Shown: positions 32,095 through 40,113 of the stretch, in pieces
How the letters are laid out: each line of letters starts with the position of its first letter
Position numbering within the stretch: the stretch's first letter is position 1
Assembly (NCBI GenBank): GCA_965232105.1
Contig: OZ246956.1
Location: 3,100,001 to 3,164,000, forward strand
Direction: 5' to 3'
From: Multivorans sp965232105
GTDB lineage: Bacteria; Acidobacteriota; Thermoanaerobaculia; Multivoradales; Multivoraceae
DNA: 64,000 bases
Translations under genes and position numbers: made by a program
Notes under the pieces: model-generated
Told to the model about the DNA's origin: nothing
Seen by the model: only the letters and a program-made list of their open reading frames with translations
Databases searched by the model: none

Positions 32095-33321
32095 TCAGGC
32101 GGGAGGTTCCGGCGCGGGTTCGTCCGCCTCGGCCGGAGGCGCCGGGCGCCCGCCGCGGACCTCTTCCCAGATGCCGACGTCGAACCGGCCTCGGGAGTTG
32201 GCGGCGCCGCGGAACATCGCGTTCGTATTGAACTCCATGGCGATCGCGCCGTCCCGGCCGACCGCGATCAGGCCTCCGTCGCCCGGCTTGAGGGTCTCGC
32301 CGATGACCTTGCGCGCGGCTTCCTCCAGGGAGAGACCGCCGTGCTCGATCAACGCCGAGACCTCGTGGGCCACCGTGTGGCGGATGAACTCCTCGCCGCG
32401 GCCGGTGCCGGAGATCGCCGCGGTCTCGTTGTTGGCGTAGGTGCCGGCGCCGACGACGGGCACGTCGCCGATGCGGCCGACCCGCTTCAGCATCGTGCCG
32501 CCGGTCGAGGTCGCGGCGGCGAGGTTGCCGTAGCGGTCCATGGCGACCGCGCCGACCGTGGCGAGGTGGGAGGCGCCGCCGAACTCGGCGGGAGCGCCGG
32601 CGGCGCCGGTGTCGTCGCCCTCCGTTCGAGCCGCCATCGCGTCGCCGCCGTCGGGTCCGGCGAGCGCCCGGCGCGCGCGCGCCTCGCGGAATCTCTCCAG
32701 TTGCCGTTGTGTCGTGAACCAGGCCTGCGGCTGGCGGCGCGCGCCCACGTAGGCGCCGAAGTCGTCCGCGCCGGGGCCGCCCAGGAAGACGTACTCCGTG
32801 TCTTCCATGACGTGGCGGGCAAGCCTGATCGGGTTCTGCACGTTCTTGACGCTCGCGACGGCGCCGACGGCCAGCGTTCGGCCGTCCATGATCGCGGCGT
32901 CGAGTTCGTGCGTGCCGACGAAGGTGAACACGGCGCCCCGGCCGGCGTTGAACCGCGGGTCGTCCTCGAGCGCGGCGACCACGTCCTCGACCACGCGCAG
33001 GCTTGCCTCGCCGGCCGCGAGGCGCTCTTCGCCCAGAACGAGAGCGGCGCTCAGGGCACGGTAGTAGTCCTCGATGTCCGTCGTGTCGCGACGGGCGCTG
33101 CCGGCGCCGCCGTGGATGGCCAGCGACCACTCGGGCGCCGGCGCGGTTTCCGGGGTTTCGGTGTGTTCCACGTCCTGCGGTTCTTCCTGGCCGGTCTCGG
33201 CCTCGGGATCCATGAGACCGCACCCTCCCAGGAAGACGGCCAGGACCGCGAGAACGGCGATGCGGCGGCGGGGCGACGTCGGCCGGGAACCAGGTTCCCG
33301 GGCAGCGGCGCTTGCGACCAC
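32095..33321 (-). CDS. Isoaspartyl peptidase/L-asparaginase, Ntn-hydrolase, lipoprotein form
   Basis: The catalytic part shows LAIHGGAGSARRDTTDIEDY, FNAGRGAVFTFVGTHELDAA, KNVQNPIRLARHVMEDTEYV, the autoprocessing Thr in HLATVGAVAMDRYGNLAAAT, and STGG. Like its family it should self-cleave before that Thr. A lipoprotein signal is present (RIAVLAVLAVFLGGC), so the enzyme is predicted to be anchored in the periplasm, an uncommon location. I use the GTG at 33321 (408 residues); the start is not certain. An insert of about 35 residues rich in Ala/Gly/Asp lies just before the catalytic Thr. Confidence 0.88.
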   Translation of the reverse strand: MVASAAAREPGSRPTSPRRRIAVLAVLAVFLGGCGLMDPEAETGQEEPQDVEHTETPETAPAPEWSLAIHGGAGSARRDTTDIEDYYRALSAALVLGEERLAAGEASLRVVEDVVAALEDDPRFNAGRGAVFTFVGTHELDAAIMDGRTLAVGAVASVKNVQNPIRLARHVMEDTEYVFLGGPGADDFGAYVGARRQPQAWFTTQRQLERFREARARRALAGPDGGDAMAARTEGDDTGAAGAPAEFGGASHLATVGAVAMDRYGNLAAATSTGGTMLKRVGRIGDVPVVGAGTYANNETAAISGTGRGEEFIRHTVAHEVSALIEHGGLSLEEAARKVIGETLKPGDGGLIAVGRDGAIAMEFNTNAMFRGAANSRGRFDVGIWEEVRGGRPAPPAEADEPAPEPPA

Positions 33322-33632
33322 GCGGCCTCGACTTCCTCGACCTCGGCCGGCTCTTCGAGCGTCGGGAAGCCGGCCGATTCGCTCATGAGCCGTCGGGCCG
33401 TCCGCTGGCGGGCGGCAACGGGACCAGCGACTGGAGAACCTGGGAAGCACGGCGATTCGAAGCGGCGAGCGTACCACCCCGGGCCGGGCGCCGTGCCGGC
33501 CGACGAGGGCCGGATCCGGACTCCGAAAGGGGCGACCGGCCGGCGCCGTTTGCGCCGGTTCGACGTTCCTTCCGGCCGATGTCGCCTCAGCCGCGGCGGG
33601 AGTAGCGGCCGGTGGGACATAATCCGGTCCCC
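33322..33632. other. Gap of about 310 bp between divergent genes
   Basis: This region should hold the promoters of the minus-strand peptidase and the plus-strand transporter pair. CATAAT at 33617-33622, ten bases before the GTG at 33633, is the only -10-like sequence I can point to; no -35 matches it. A minus-strand ATG at 33387 opens an acidic peptide (SESAGFPTLEEPAEVEEVEA) in a frame different from the peptidase, and could mean a frameshifted or overlapping leader. No RNA gene is seen. Confidence 0.4.
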
Positions 33633-33986
33633 GTGACCAACGCGAATCGCCTGCCGGACTACGGAGACGAACGGGATCAGGACGCCTTCTGGGAGGCGAT
33701 CCGGCCCGCGGACGAGCCTTTGCGGCATCGCTGGTTCCTGCCGGCGGTGGTCCTCATCCTCGCCGTCAGCGTTCCGTGGTACCTCCCGGATTCGGTGGGC
33801 GGCCGGCTGGCGGCCGGGTTGCCGGTATGGACCTGGATCACGATCGGTTGCGGTTTCGCCCTGGCCGTGGTGACGGCGTTCGCGTCGCTCAGGTTGTGGC
33901 GGGACGGCGGGGCCGAGGTCCCCCGAGCCGCGCCGGACGGTGCGGAAGACCGGGCGCGGGACGCGACCGCCGCGGAGAAGCGGTGA
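33633..33986 (+). CDS. Small two-span membrane protein, partner of the sodium:solute symporter
   Basis: 117 residues from the GTG at 33633 (a GTG at 33612 is also in frame). Two membrane spans are visible, WFLPAVVLILAVSVPWYLP and VWTWITIGCGFALAVVTAFA, with a charged C-terminal tail (DGAEDRARDATAAEKR). The stop overlaps the start of the symporter gene as GTGA. Small two-span proteins are commonly encoded before SSS symporters (for example YhdT before PanF), so a subunit or stability role is likely. The exact family is not recognised. Confidence 0.7.
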   Translation: MTNANRLPDYGDERDQDAFWEAIRPADEPLRHRWFLPAVVLILAVSVPWYLPDSVGGRLAAGLPVWTWITIGCGFALAVVTAFASLRLWRDGGAEVPRAAPDGAEDRARDATAAEKR

Positions 33987-35485
33987 ACTCGTCCGTTCCC
34001 GAGGTGACCTTCGGTCCGGGCGCCCTGGCGGTGCTTGGCGGCTATCTCGTCGTCATGCTCGGCCTTGGCCTGCTCGGCCGCCTGAAGCGGCGGGAGCACT
34101 CGCTCCGGGACTTCTACCTCGGGGGCTCGACCTTCGGCTTCGCGGTCCTCTTCTTGACCCTGTTCGCCACCCAGTACAGCGGCAATACGCTGTTGGGCTT
34201 CGCCGGGCGCTCCTACGTGCAGGGGGCGACCTACATCGTCAGCGTGACGTTCATGATTCTCGTCATCACGGTGTTCATGATCTACGCGCCGCGGTTGTTC
34301 CGCCTGGCCCGGCGCTTCGGCTACATCACGCCGACGGACTTCGTGTACCACCGTTTCGGCTCCCATCCGCTGCGCGTCCTGTGCGTGGTGCTCCTTTGCT
34401 GGGGTTTGGCGAACTACGTGCTGGAGCAACTCGTGGCGATGGGACACGGGGTCGAGGCGATCAGCGGCGGGCGGATGACCTTCATGCAGGGGGTGCTGCT
34501 GCTGGTCGGGGTCATGCTGATCTACGAGTCGCTCGGCGGCATGCGGGCGGTGGCCTGGACCGACGCGGTGCAGGGCACGCTTCTGTTGTGCGGCTGCGCG
34601 GTCATTCTCTACACCCTGGTCACCGCGGACGGCGGCCTGGCGGCGGCGGCCGAGGGCATTCGAGCGACGGCGCCGGAGAGGCTCGAGGCGCCGGACGCTC
34701 GCGGTCTGCGGACCTGGGTCAGCACGCTCCTCATGCTCGGCCTGGGCGTGGCGCTCTACCCCCACGCGATTCAGCGCATCTTCGCGGCGAAGGGGGAGAA
34801 GAGTCTCCGCCGGTCGCTGGGAGCGATGGCCTTCATGCCGCTGTGCACGACTCTGCTCGCCTTCCTCATCGGCTTCATCGCGCTGAGCCGCTTCCCGGGG
34901 CTGTCTCAGCTCGAGAGCGACAAGGTCACGATCTACGTCCTGGGAGGATTGATCGACCGCTCGCCGGTCATGTACTGGCTGATCGTCATGGTGTTCGCGG
35001 CGGTCGTGGCGGCGATCATGTCGACGGCGGATTCGGCGCTCCTGTCCATCGGGTCGATGTTCACGAAGGACATCTACAAGAACTACTTCCGCCGCGAGGC
35101 GTCGGCCCGCGAGATGCTGATCGTCGGCAAGACGTTCGCCTGGGGGATCATGGCGATTCTGATCCTGATGGCCTGGGTGTCGCTGGAGACGGAGAGTTCG
35201 ATCTGGGTGTTGATCGAGTTGAAACTCGAGTTCATGGTCCAGCTCTCGCCGGTCTTCATGCTCGGCGTCTACTGGCGGCGGCTACCGGCCTCGGCGGTGT
35301 TGGCGGGCATGGTGCTGGGCACCCTTCTCACGCTCGTCATCTGGTGCGGCGCCGCCGTCGACATCTGGGCGACCCGCAGCCCCTGGGGCGTCGGCGCCGG
35401 CGTCTGGGGCCTGCTCGTCAACTACGGCGTCTGCATCGGCTGGACTCTGCTGCGGCCGGCGGAGCAGCCGGCGGCTCGGGCATGA
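33983..35485 (+). CDS. Sodium:solute symporter (SSS family)
   Basis: 500 residues from the GTG at 33983 (VNSSVPEVTFGPGALAVLGG). About 13 membrane spans. Family features: DFYLGGSTFGFAVLFLTLFA, TQYSGNTLLGFAGRSYVQGA, TPTDFVYHRFGSHPLRVLC, YESLGGMRAVAWTDAVQG, and AAIMSTADSALLSIGSMFTK with the Na+-site Ser/Thr-Ala-Asp region. The substrate is unknown; the small partner protein suggests a PanF- or monocarboxylate-type carrier. Its codons 348-412 are the source of the relic at 38529. The stop overlaps an ATG (ATGA) that could be an alternative trpS start. Confidence 0.93.
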   Translation: MNSSVPEVTFGPGALAVLGGYLVVMLGLGLLGRLKRREHSLRDFYLGGSTFGFAVLFLTLFATQYSGNTLLGFAGRSYVQGATYIVSVTFMILVITVFMIYAPRLFRLARRFGYITPTDFVYHRFGSHPLRVLCVVLLCWGLANYVLEQLVAMGHGVEAISGGRMTFMQGVLLLVGVMLIYESLGGMRAVAWTDAVQGTLLLCGCAVILYTLVTADGGLAAAAEGIRATAPERLEAPDARGLRTWVSTLLMLGLGVALYPHAIQRIFAAKGEKSLRRSLGAMAFMPLCTTLLAFLIGFIALSRFPGLSQLESDKVTIYVLGGLIDRSPVMYWLIVMVFAAVVAAIMSTADSALLSIGSMFTKDIYKNYFRREASAREMLIVGKTFAWGIMAILILMAWVSLETESSIWVLIELKLEFMVQLSPVFMLGVYWRRLPASAVLAGMVLGTLLTLVIWCGAAVDIWATRSPWGVGAGVWGLLVNYGVCIGWTLLRPAEQPAARA

Positions 35486-35556
35486 ACGGCGCCGCCCACG
35501 GGTCCGCGGCCCCGGCGCCTGCAACCGGTTGCGCGCGCCGGCAGCAGGAAGACAGG

Positions 35557-36561
35557 GTGCGCAAGCGCCGGGTGTTCTCCGGCATCCAACCGTCCGGCGT
35601 GCTGCACCTGGGGAACTACCTTGGAGCGGTGAAGCACTGGGCAGCCCGCCAGGACGATCGGGAGAACTTCATCTGCGTCGTCGATCTCCATGCGATCACG
35701 GTGCGCCAGGATCCGGAGACCCTGCGCGCCGGCACGCGCGAGTTGACGGCGATGCTCTTCGCCTGCGGCATCGATCCGGAACGCACTACCCTGTTCGTGC
35801 AGAGCCATGTGCGCGCCCACGCCGAGGCGGCCTGGATCCTCGGTTGCGCCACGCCGATCGGCTGGCTGGAGCGGATGACGCAGTTCAAGTCCAAGTCGGA
35901 GCGCCAGGGCGGCAGGGAGCGCATCGGCGTCGGGCTGTTCACCTACCCGATTCTCCAGGCCGCCGACATCCTGCTGTACGACGCGGACGAGGTCCCGGTG
36001 GGGGAGGATCAGAAGCAGCACGTCGAGCTGGCTCGGGACATCGCGGGCCGCTTCAATCACCTCTATGGCGACACGTTCGTTCTCCCCGAGGCGGTGATTC
36101 CGACTGCCGGAGCGCGGGTCATGGCGCTGGACGACCCGACGGCGAAGATGTCGAAGAGTGAGACCGCCGGTCGGGGCCACGCGGTTCGCCTCACCGACCC
36201 GGACGACGAGATCAGGCGGTCGCTCAAGCGCGCGGTGACCGACTCGGGGCGCGAGATCGAGTTCAGCGACGATCCGGCGCGCGCCGGCGTGAACAACTTG
36301 TTGATGATCTACCGGGCGATCACCGACCGCGCTCGCGAGGAGGTCCTCGCCGACTTCGCCGGCGCTCGCGGCTACGGCGATCTGAAGACGGGAGTCGCGG
36401 AGGCCGTGATCGAGGTCGTGGCGCCGATCCGCCAACGGTACGACGAACTGATGGCGGCCCCCGACGAGCTGGATCGGTTGCTCGCGGTCGGCGCGGAACG
36501 CGCGCGGGCGGTCGCCGAGCCGAAGGCGGCGGAGATCCGGCGCCTGGTCGGCTTCGCCTGA
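35557..36561 (+). CDS. trpS: Tryptophanyl-tRNA synthetase
   Basis: 334 residues from the GTG at 35557, which has AGGAAG five bases upstream and gives the standard N-terminus RKRRVFSGIQPSGVLHLGNY. An ATG at 35482 overlapping the symporter stop would add 25 Ala-rich residues. The class I HIGH-like motif is GVLHLGNYLG and the KMSKS motif is present as AKMSKSE. GDQ-type recognition is replaced here by VPVGEDQKQHVELARDIAGR. It charges tRNA-Trp. Parts of this gene are repeated as a decayed relic at 38736-38918. Confidence 0.95.
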   Translation: MRKRRVFSGIQPSGVLHLGNYLGAVKHWAARQDDRENFICVVDLHAITVRQDPETLRAGTRELTAMLFACGIDPERTTLFVQSHVRAHAEAAWILGCATPIGWLERMTQFKSKSERQGGRERIGVGLFTYPILQAADILLYDADEVPVGEDQKQHVELARDIAGRFNHLYGDTFVLPEAVIPTAGARVMALDDPTAKMSKSETAGRGHAVRLTDPDDEIRRSLKRAVTDSGREIEFSDDPARAGVNNLLMIYRAITDRAREEVLADFAGARGYGDLKTGVAEAVIEVVAPIRQRYDELMAAPDELDRLLAVGAERARAVAEPKAAEIRRLVGFA

Positions 36562-36564
36562 GCA

Positions 36565-36662
36565 GCGCGGCAGAACGTCTGGAAGCGGCGCTTCGCGCCG
36601 GATGCCGTAAACGCGGGCCAGAAGGCCAGCGCCACGGCCGGCGCACCCAGGTTCTGCGGCGC
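36565..36662. repeat. Dispersed GC-rich hairpin element, copy 2
   Basis: 98 bp with inverted ends GCGCGGCA(GAAC) at 36565 and (GTTC)TGCGGCGC ending at 36662. It is flanked by GCCTGAGC on both sides (36556-36563 and 36661-36668). The block 36638-36662 matches copy 1 at 3380-3404. Internal stems include GGCGC TTC GCGCC around 36586-36598. The relic of the same trpS end at 38911-38922 has one GCCTGAGC and no element, so this is either an insertion with target duplication or was cleanly lost there. A terminator shared by the convergent trpS and the next gene is an alternative. Confidence 0.6.
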
Positions 36663-36685
36663 CTGAGCGGCCCTGCAACCGCTTG

Positions 36686-37885
36686 TCAGGGCTCCTCTTC
36701 GACTCGGGTGGGCCGGGGCGGCGGCGGTTCGGGGGCGAGCTTGAAGCGTCGGAGCACCTGGCGCGACACCACCTCGCCGTCCTTCTCCTCACGCACTTCC
36801 TCCAGGGCGACGGCGTGTCGTCCGTTGGGACTGACCGAGACGCTGATCGGCTTGCCGGGCCGCCAGTCGGACGCATGGTGCTCCTTCAGGTGTTCGACCT
36901 GAGGGCTCTGCCACAGATGCTCGATCCGGTAGCCCCGGTCCGTGACCGTCTTCCTGACGAAGCCCCGCACGCGGTGCGGTTCGCCCGACGAACTTTCCAG
37001 GCGCAGGAGCGGTTCCTCCGGGAAGCCGGAGAGGCCGAGATCCCAGAGATCCCAGGCCGCCCATTCGTTGCCGTCGTTGCCCCAGAGAATCCGATCGTCG
37101 GCCTGCCAGCGAACGAGCGGCCATGCGCTTCCGTAGGCGCGACGGGCGGGCCTTAGCGCGTCCACCGGTTGCGAATCCACTCCGAAGTCCGTAAAGCGGA
37201 GCAGGTGGTAGTCGTCCGCGTAGGCGGCCAGCACGACGGGGCCGCGAGAACTGAGGAAGTAGAACTCCGGTTCGGCTTTCTGATGCGGCCCCTGGTCGAA
37301 CGCCAACGTTTCCCTGCGTCTGACCTTCGACGCCTTCGACGACTTCGTCGCGCCGAACGCGAAGTGAAGCCGCTTGTCGTTGGGGTCGGCGACTGTGCGC
37401 CCGCGCCTGACGCCTCCGTCCACGACGCCCCACATGGCGCCGTCGGGAGAAACCGAGAGGGTGGGGTCGTTCTGGATCCAGTGGCCCGTGTCAATGCTCC
37501 AGAGTTGTCGCAGCTTGCCGCTGCTCGTCAGCCGGTACGCCTGATAGACGATCGCGCCGTGGTCGGTGTCATCTACCTTCATTGCGCCCTGGAGAACGAA
37601 GGCGTCGTTGTTCCCGGCTACGGCCTGGATTTGCTTGAAGAGAATCGGGAAGTCGCCGCCGTAGTCGACCTCAAGCGTCTCCAGGTTCGCGGAGGTCCAG
37701 AGGATCAGCCGCGCCTCGAAGTCGGCCTTGCCGTGGGTGAGCCCAAGAACGACGGCGCCCTCGTCGTTGATGAAGTGACCGAACAGGCGCCCGTCGGCCA
37801 AGTCCTGCAACTCGTCCGTCGCTGCGGCGGCTGCGCCGGCTGAGGCCCAGGTGAGAAGGAGAGCAAAGAGACGTCGGGGGAACAT
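36686..37885 (-). CDS. Secreted protein of unknown family, paralogue A
   Basis: 399 residues from ATG 37885, with GGGAGG upstream and a one-base overlap (TGATG) with the gene before it. A signal peptide is evident (RRLFALLLTWASAGAAAAATD). The mature part looks beta-rich and repetitive, with segments such as HFINDEGAVVLGLTHG, TLSVSPDGAMWGVVDGGV, LVRWQADDRILWGNDGNEWA and GKPISVSVSPNGRHAVALEE, suggestive of a propeller. The C-terminus is Pro-rich (EPPPPRPTRVEEEP). A paralogue lies 2.25 kb downstream with a nearly identical 311-bp stretch. Function unknown. Confidence 0.8.
   Translation of the reverse strand: MFPRRLFALLLTWASAGAAAAATDELQDLADGRLFGHFINDEGAVVLGLTHGKADFEARLILWTSANLETLEVDYGGDFPILFKQIQAVAGNNDAFVLQGAMKVDDTDHGAIVYQAYRLTSSGKLRQLWSIDTGHWIQNDPTLSVSPDGAMWGVVDGGVRRGRTVADPNDKRLHFAFGATKSSKASKVRRRETLAFDQGPHQKAEPEFYFLSSRGPVVLAAYADDYHLLRFTDFGVDSQPVDALRPARRAYGSAWPLVRWQADDRILWGNDGNEWAAWDLWDLGLSGFPEEPLLRLESSSGEPHRVRGFVRKTVTDRGYRIEHLWQSPQVEHLKEHHASDWRPGKPISVSVSPNGRHAVALEEVREEKDGEVVSRQVLRRFKLAPEPPPPRPTRVEEEP
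36801..37111. repeat. Near-identical 311-bp tract shared by the two secreted paralogues (with 39056-39366)
   Basis: The two tracts align without gaps at a constant offset of 2255 bp and I see about one substitution (G/T near 36863). Sequence outside falls quickly in similarity, especially on the 5-prime side of the genes. The pattern fits recent gene conversion between tandem paralogues. Confidence 0.75.
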
Positions 37886-38583
37886 CAGCAACCTCCCTGC
37901 GATCTCGGCGTGAACTGACTTGGCCTCGTGGCCGTGAAGTACTCCACACGGGTGCCGTCGGGCCTCCTGTGGGTGATGTGGACGTCCACGCCCGTGCGGT
38001 CCGTTCGTGTGCGGTTCGTCCCGCCGTGGTCGGTCCCGAGCCGGTCGTTGTTGTCGATGTCGTTGCTGCAATAGCGATGCGCGGCGTCCTCCGCGACGAT
38101 GTCCCAGCCGGTTACGGCGATGTATTGGGCGACAGGGGACACCGTGTTCATCTCCGGGGCCGGCGTGCCGCCCAGGTCGCCGCCCAGGGCCGTTCCCGGA
38201 CTCTGGCCGCTGGCAAACACGTACCAGGTTCCAGAAAGGAAGACGGGAACACGTTCAACGGGTATGGGCGTCGCCGTCACGATGATCGTCTCGCCGGCCT
38301 GTCCGAACACCTTGGACGAGGGCAGCGAGAAAGTGAGGAGCAAGCCGCCGAGGAGCGGCAAGAGAGTTTGCGTCTGTTCGTCAAACGGGGCAGCCTTCTG
38401 GGACTTGAAGACCTCGAGACCGTAGCACCGCGAGCTCCGAACCTTCGATCCGGTCCTCGCGGTTCCCGACGGTGCATGCCTGGCGAGCAGGAACCGCGAT
38501 TGCTCCAGTGACGCCGTTCGGCGGTCGCCGGCGGATTCGGCGCTCCTGTCGATCGGGTCGATGTTCACGAAGGACACGTACAA
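37885..38583 (-). CDS. Small secreted protein of unknown family, translationally coupled to paralogue A; start unsettled
   Basis: The C-terminal 155 residues are convincing: a hydrophobic stretch LLPLLGGLLLTFSLPSSKVF, then GETIIVTATPIPVERVPVFL, SGTWYVFASGQSPG, and the end VHITHRRPDGTRVEYFTATR followed by a Cys-terminated tail. The stop shares one base with the start of paralogue A. The frame is open to 38583, but its codons above about 38529 are antisense to a symporter relic, so the native N-terminus is probably lost or altered. A TTG at 38361 would give a 158-residue protein with a signal-like start. Only the last 35 residues are conserved in the second copy at 40113. Confidence 0.5.
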   Translation of the reverse strand: MYVSFVNIDPIDRSAESAGDRRTASLEQSRFLLARHAPSGTARTGSKVRSSRCYGLEVFKSQKAAPFDEQTQTLLPLLGGLLLTFSLPSSKVFGQAGETIIVTATPIPVERVPVFLSGTWYVFASGQSPGTALGGDLGGTPAPEMNTVSPVAQYIAVTGWDIVAEDAAHRYCSNDIDNNDRLGTDHGGTNRTRTDRTGVDVHITHRRPDGTRVEYFTATRPSQFTPRSQGGC

Positions 38584-38735
38584 GAACTACTTCCGCCGCG
38601 AGGCCGGCGCCCGCGAGATGCTGATCGTCCGCAAGACGTCGCCTGGGGATCTTGGCGATCCTGATCCTGATGGCCCGGGGTGTCGCTGGAGACGGAGAGC
38701 GCGATCCGGGTGCTGATCGAGGAAGCTCGCCGATG
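38529..38735 (+). pseudogene. Relic of the sodium:solute symporter gene
   Basis: This stretch matches 35025-35220 (codons about 348-412 of the intact symporter): GGCGGATTCGGCGCTCCTGT, then the TTCACGAAGGACA and AACTACTTCCGCCGCGAGG blocks. It has scattered substitutions and at least two small deletions that break the frame (for example after GTCCGCAAGACG). It is flanked by DNA of a different gene on the left and by a trpS relic on the right, so most of the symporter and the start of trpS have been deleted. Confidence 0.8.
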
Positions 38736-38918
38736 CTCGGGTGATGGCCCTGGACGATCCCACGGCGAAGATGTCAAAGAGCGAAACCGCCGGCCGGGGC
38801 CACGCGGTTCGCCTCATCGATTCGGACGACGAGTGAGGCGGTCGCTCAAGCGCGCGGTGACCGACTCGGGGCGCGAGATCGAGTTCAGCGACGATCCGGC
38901 CTGGTCGGCTTCGCCTGA
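38736..38918 (+). pseudogene. Relic of trpS, internally deleted
   Basis: The first part matches trpS 36115-36280 (ATGGCCCTGGACGATCCCAC, the KMSKSE region, and ACCGACTCGGGGCGCGAGAT). It then jumps directly to the last 22 bases of trpS (GGTCGGCTTCGCCTGA). A two-base loss at GACGAGTGAGG puts a stop in frame. It retains the KMSKS region but not the HIGH motif, so it cannot be functional. Confidence 0.85.
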
Positions 38919-38937
38919 GCGGCCCCGCAGGCGCTCG

Positions 38938-40113
38938 TCAGGGTTCCTCTTCGCTTCGCGTGGGCCGGGGCGGCGGCGGTGGCAAGGGGGCGAGCTCGAA
39001 GCGTCGGAGCACCTGGCGCGACTCCACGTCGCCGTCCTTCTCCTCCCGCACCTCCTCCAGGGCGACGGCGTGTCGTCCGTTGGGACTGACCGAGACGCTG
39101 ATCGGCTTGCCGGGCCTCCAGTCGGACGCATGGTGCTCCTTCAGGTGTTCGACCTGAGGGCTCTGCCACAGATGCTCGATCCGGTAGCCCCGGTCCGTGA
39201 CCGTCTTCCTGACGAAGCCCCGCACGCGGTGCGGTTCGCCCGACGAACTTTCCAGGCGCAGGAGCGGTTCCTCCGGGAAGCCGGAGAGGCCGAGATCCCA
39301 GAGATCCCAGGCCGCCCATTCGTTGCCGTCGTTGCCCCAGAGAATCCGATCGTCGGCCTGCCAGCGGACGAAGAGCATTCCACGGAAGGCGGCTCGTACG
39401 GGCTCCAACTGCTGGATGGGTCGCGAATCGACGCCGAATTCGGTGAAGCGAAGCAGGTAGACATCGTCGCCGTAGGGGGCCAGGAGGGTCGGCCCGTCCG
39501 AACTGAGGAAACAGAAATCGGTATCGTGGAGTTGCCGTCGTTCTTCATGGAAAACCAGAGTTTCCCGCCGCTTGACCTTAGCCGATTTGGTGCTGCCGAA
39601 TGCGAAGTGACGCCCCTTGGTGCCAAGTCCCTTGGTGGGATGGTGTGCCATGGCGCCCCACATGGTTCCGTCGGGTGAGAACGCGAGGGACGTCTCATGG
39701 TGAATCCACTGGCTCGCGTCGATGCTCCACAGTCGTCGCAGCTTGCTGCGGTTTGTCAGCCGGTACGCCTGCTGTACCCACTCTCCGTGACTACTGTCAT
39801 CCACGACCATGACGCCGTGCAGCCTGACCTCGTTTCCACCTCCAGGCGCGGCCCCAATGTCCTTGAAGAGGATAGGAAAGTCACCCCCGTGGTTGACCTC
39901 AAGGGTCTTGACCTCCGAGGCGGTCCAGAGTACAAGCCGAGCCTCGAAGTTGGATCGGCCGTGGGTGACTCCGAGGACGACGTTGCCTTCGTCGTCGATG
40001 AAGTGACCGAACATTCGTCCGTCGCCAATGTCCGGCAGTTCGTCAGAAGCCAGACAGGGGGTCCCTGATGACGTGAGAGCGAGAATGAGGGCAAGAATGC
40101 GCCGATACAACAT
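38938..40113 (-). CDS. Secreted protein of unknown family, paralogue B
   Basis: 391 residues from ATG 40113 with GGGAGG upstream. The signal peptide is RRILALILALTSSGTPCLAS. The N-terminal half is only moderately similar to paralogue A (for example GRMFGHFIDDEGNVVLGVTH against GRLFGHFINDEGAVVLGLTH). The stretch from RWQADDRILWGNDGNEWAAW to HAVALEEVREEKDG is practically identical. The C-terminus is again Pro-rich (PLPPPPPRPTRSEEEP). Both copies keep intact frames and signal peptides, so both are likely expressed. Function unknown. Confidence 0.8.
   Translation of the reverse strand: MLYRRILALILALTSSGTPCLASDELPDIGDGRMFGHFIDDEGNVVLGVTHGRSNFEARLVLWTASEVKTLEVNHGGDFPILFKDIGAAPGGGNEVRLHGVMVVDDSSHGEWVQQAYRLTNRSKLRRLWSIDASQWIHHETSLAFSPDGTMWGAMAHHPTKGLGTKGRHFAFGSTKSAKVKRRETLVFHEERRQLHDTDFCFLSSDGPTLLAPYGDDVYLLRFTEFGVDSRPIQQLEPVRAAFRGMLFVRWQADDRILWGNDGNEWAAWDLWDLGLSGFPEEPLLRLESSSGEPHRVRGFVRKTVTDRGYRIEHLWQSPQVEHLKEHHASDWRPGKPISVSVSPNGRHAVALEEVREEKDGDVESRQVLRRFELAPLPPPPPRPTRSEEEP
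39056..39366. repeat. Partner copy of the near-identical 311-bp tract
   Basis: Second member of the tract described at 36801-37111, located inside paralogue B. Confidence 0.75.

Noticed and set aside
32045..33223. N-terminal extension of prpE to a 1030-residue protein
   Set aside because: The extra codons run antisense to and through the peptidase gene in Arg/Pro/Gly-rich sequence; the normal PrpE N-terminus begins at the GTG at 32044.
33940..35481. Extension of TrpS to an 873-residue protein overlapping the symporter
   Set aside because: The added codons are out of frame with the symporter and carry no recognisable domain; TrpS motifs begin only after 35557.
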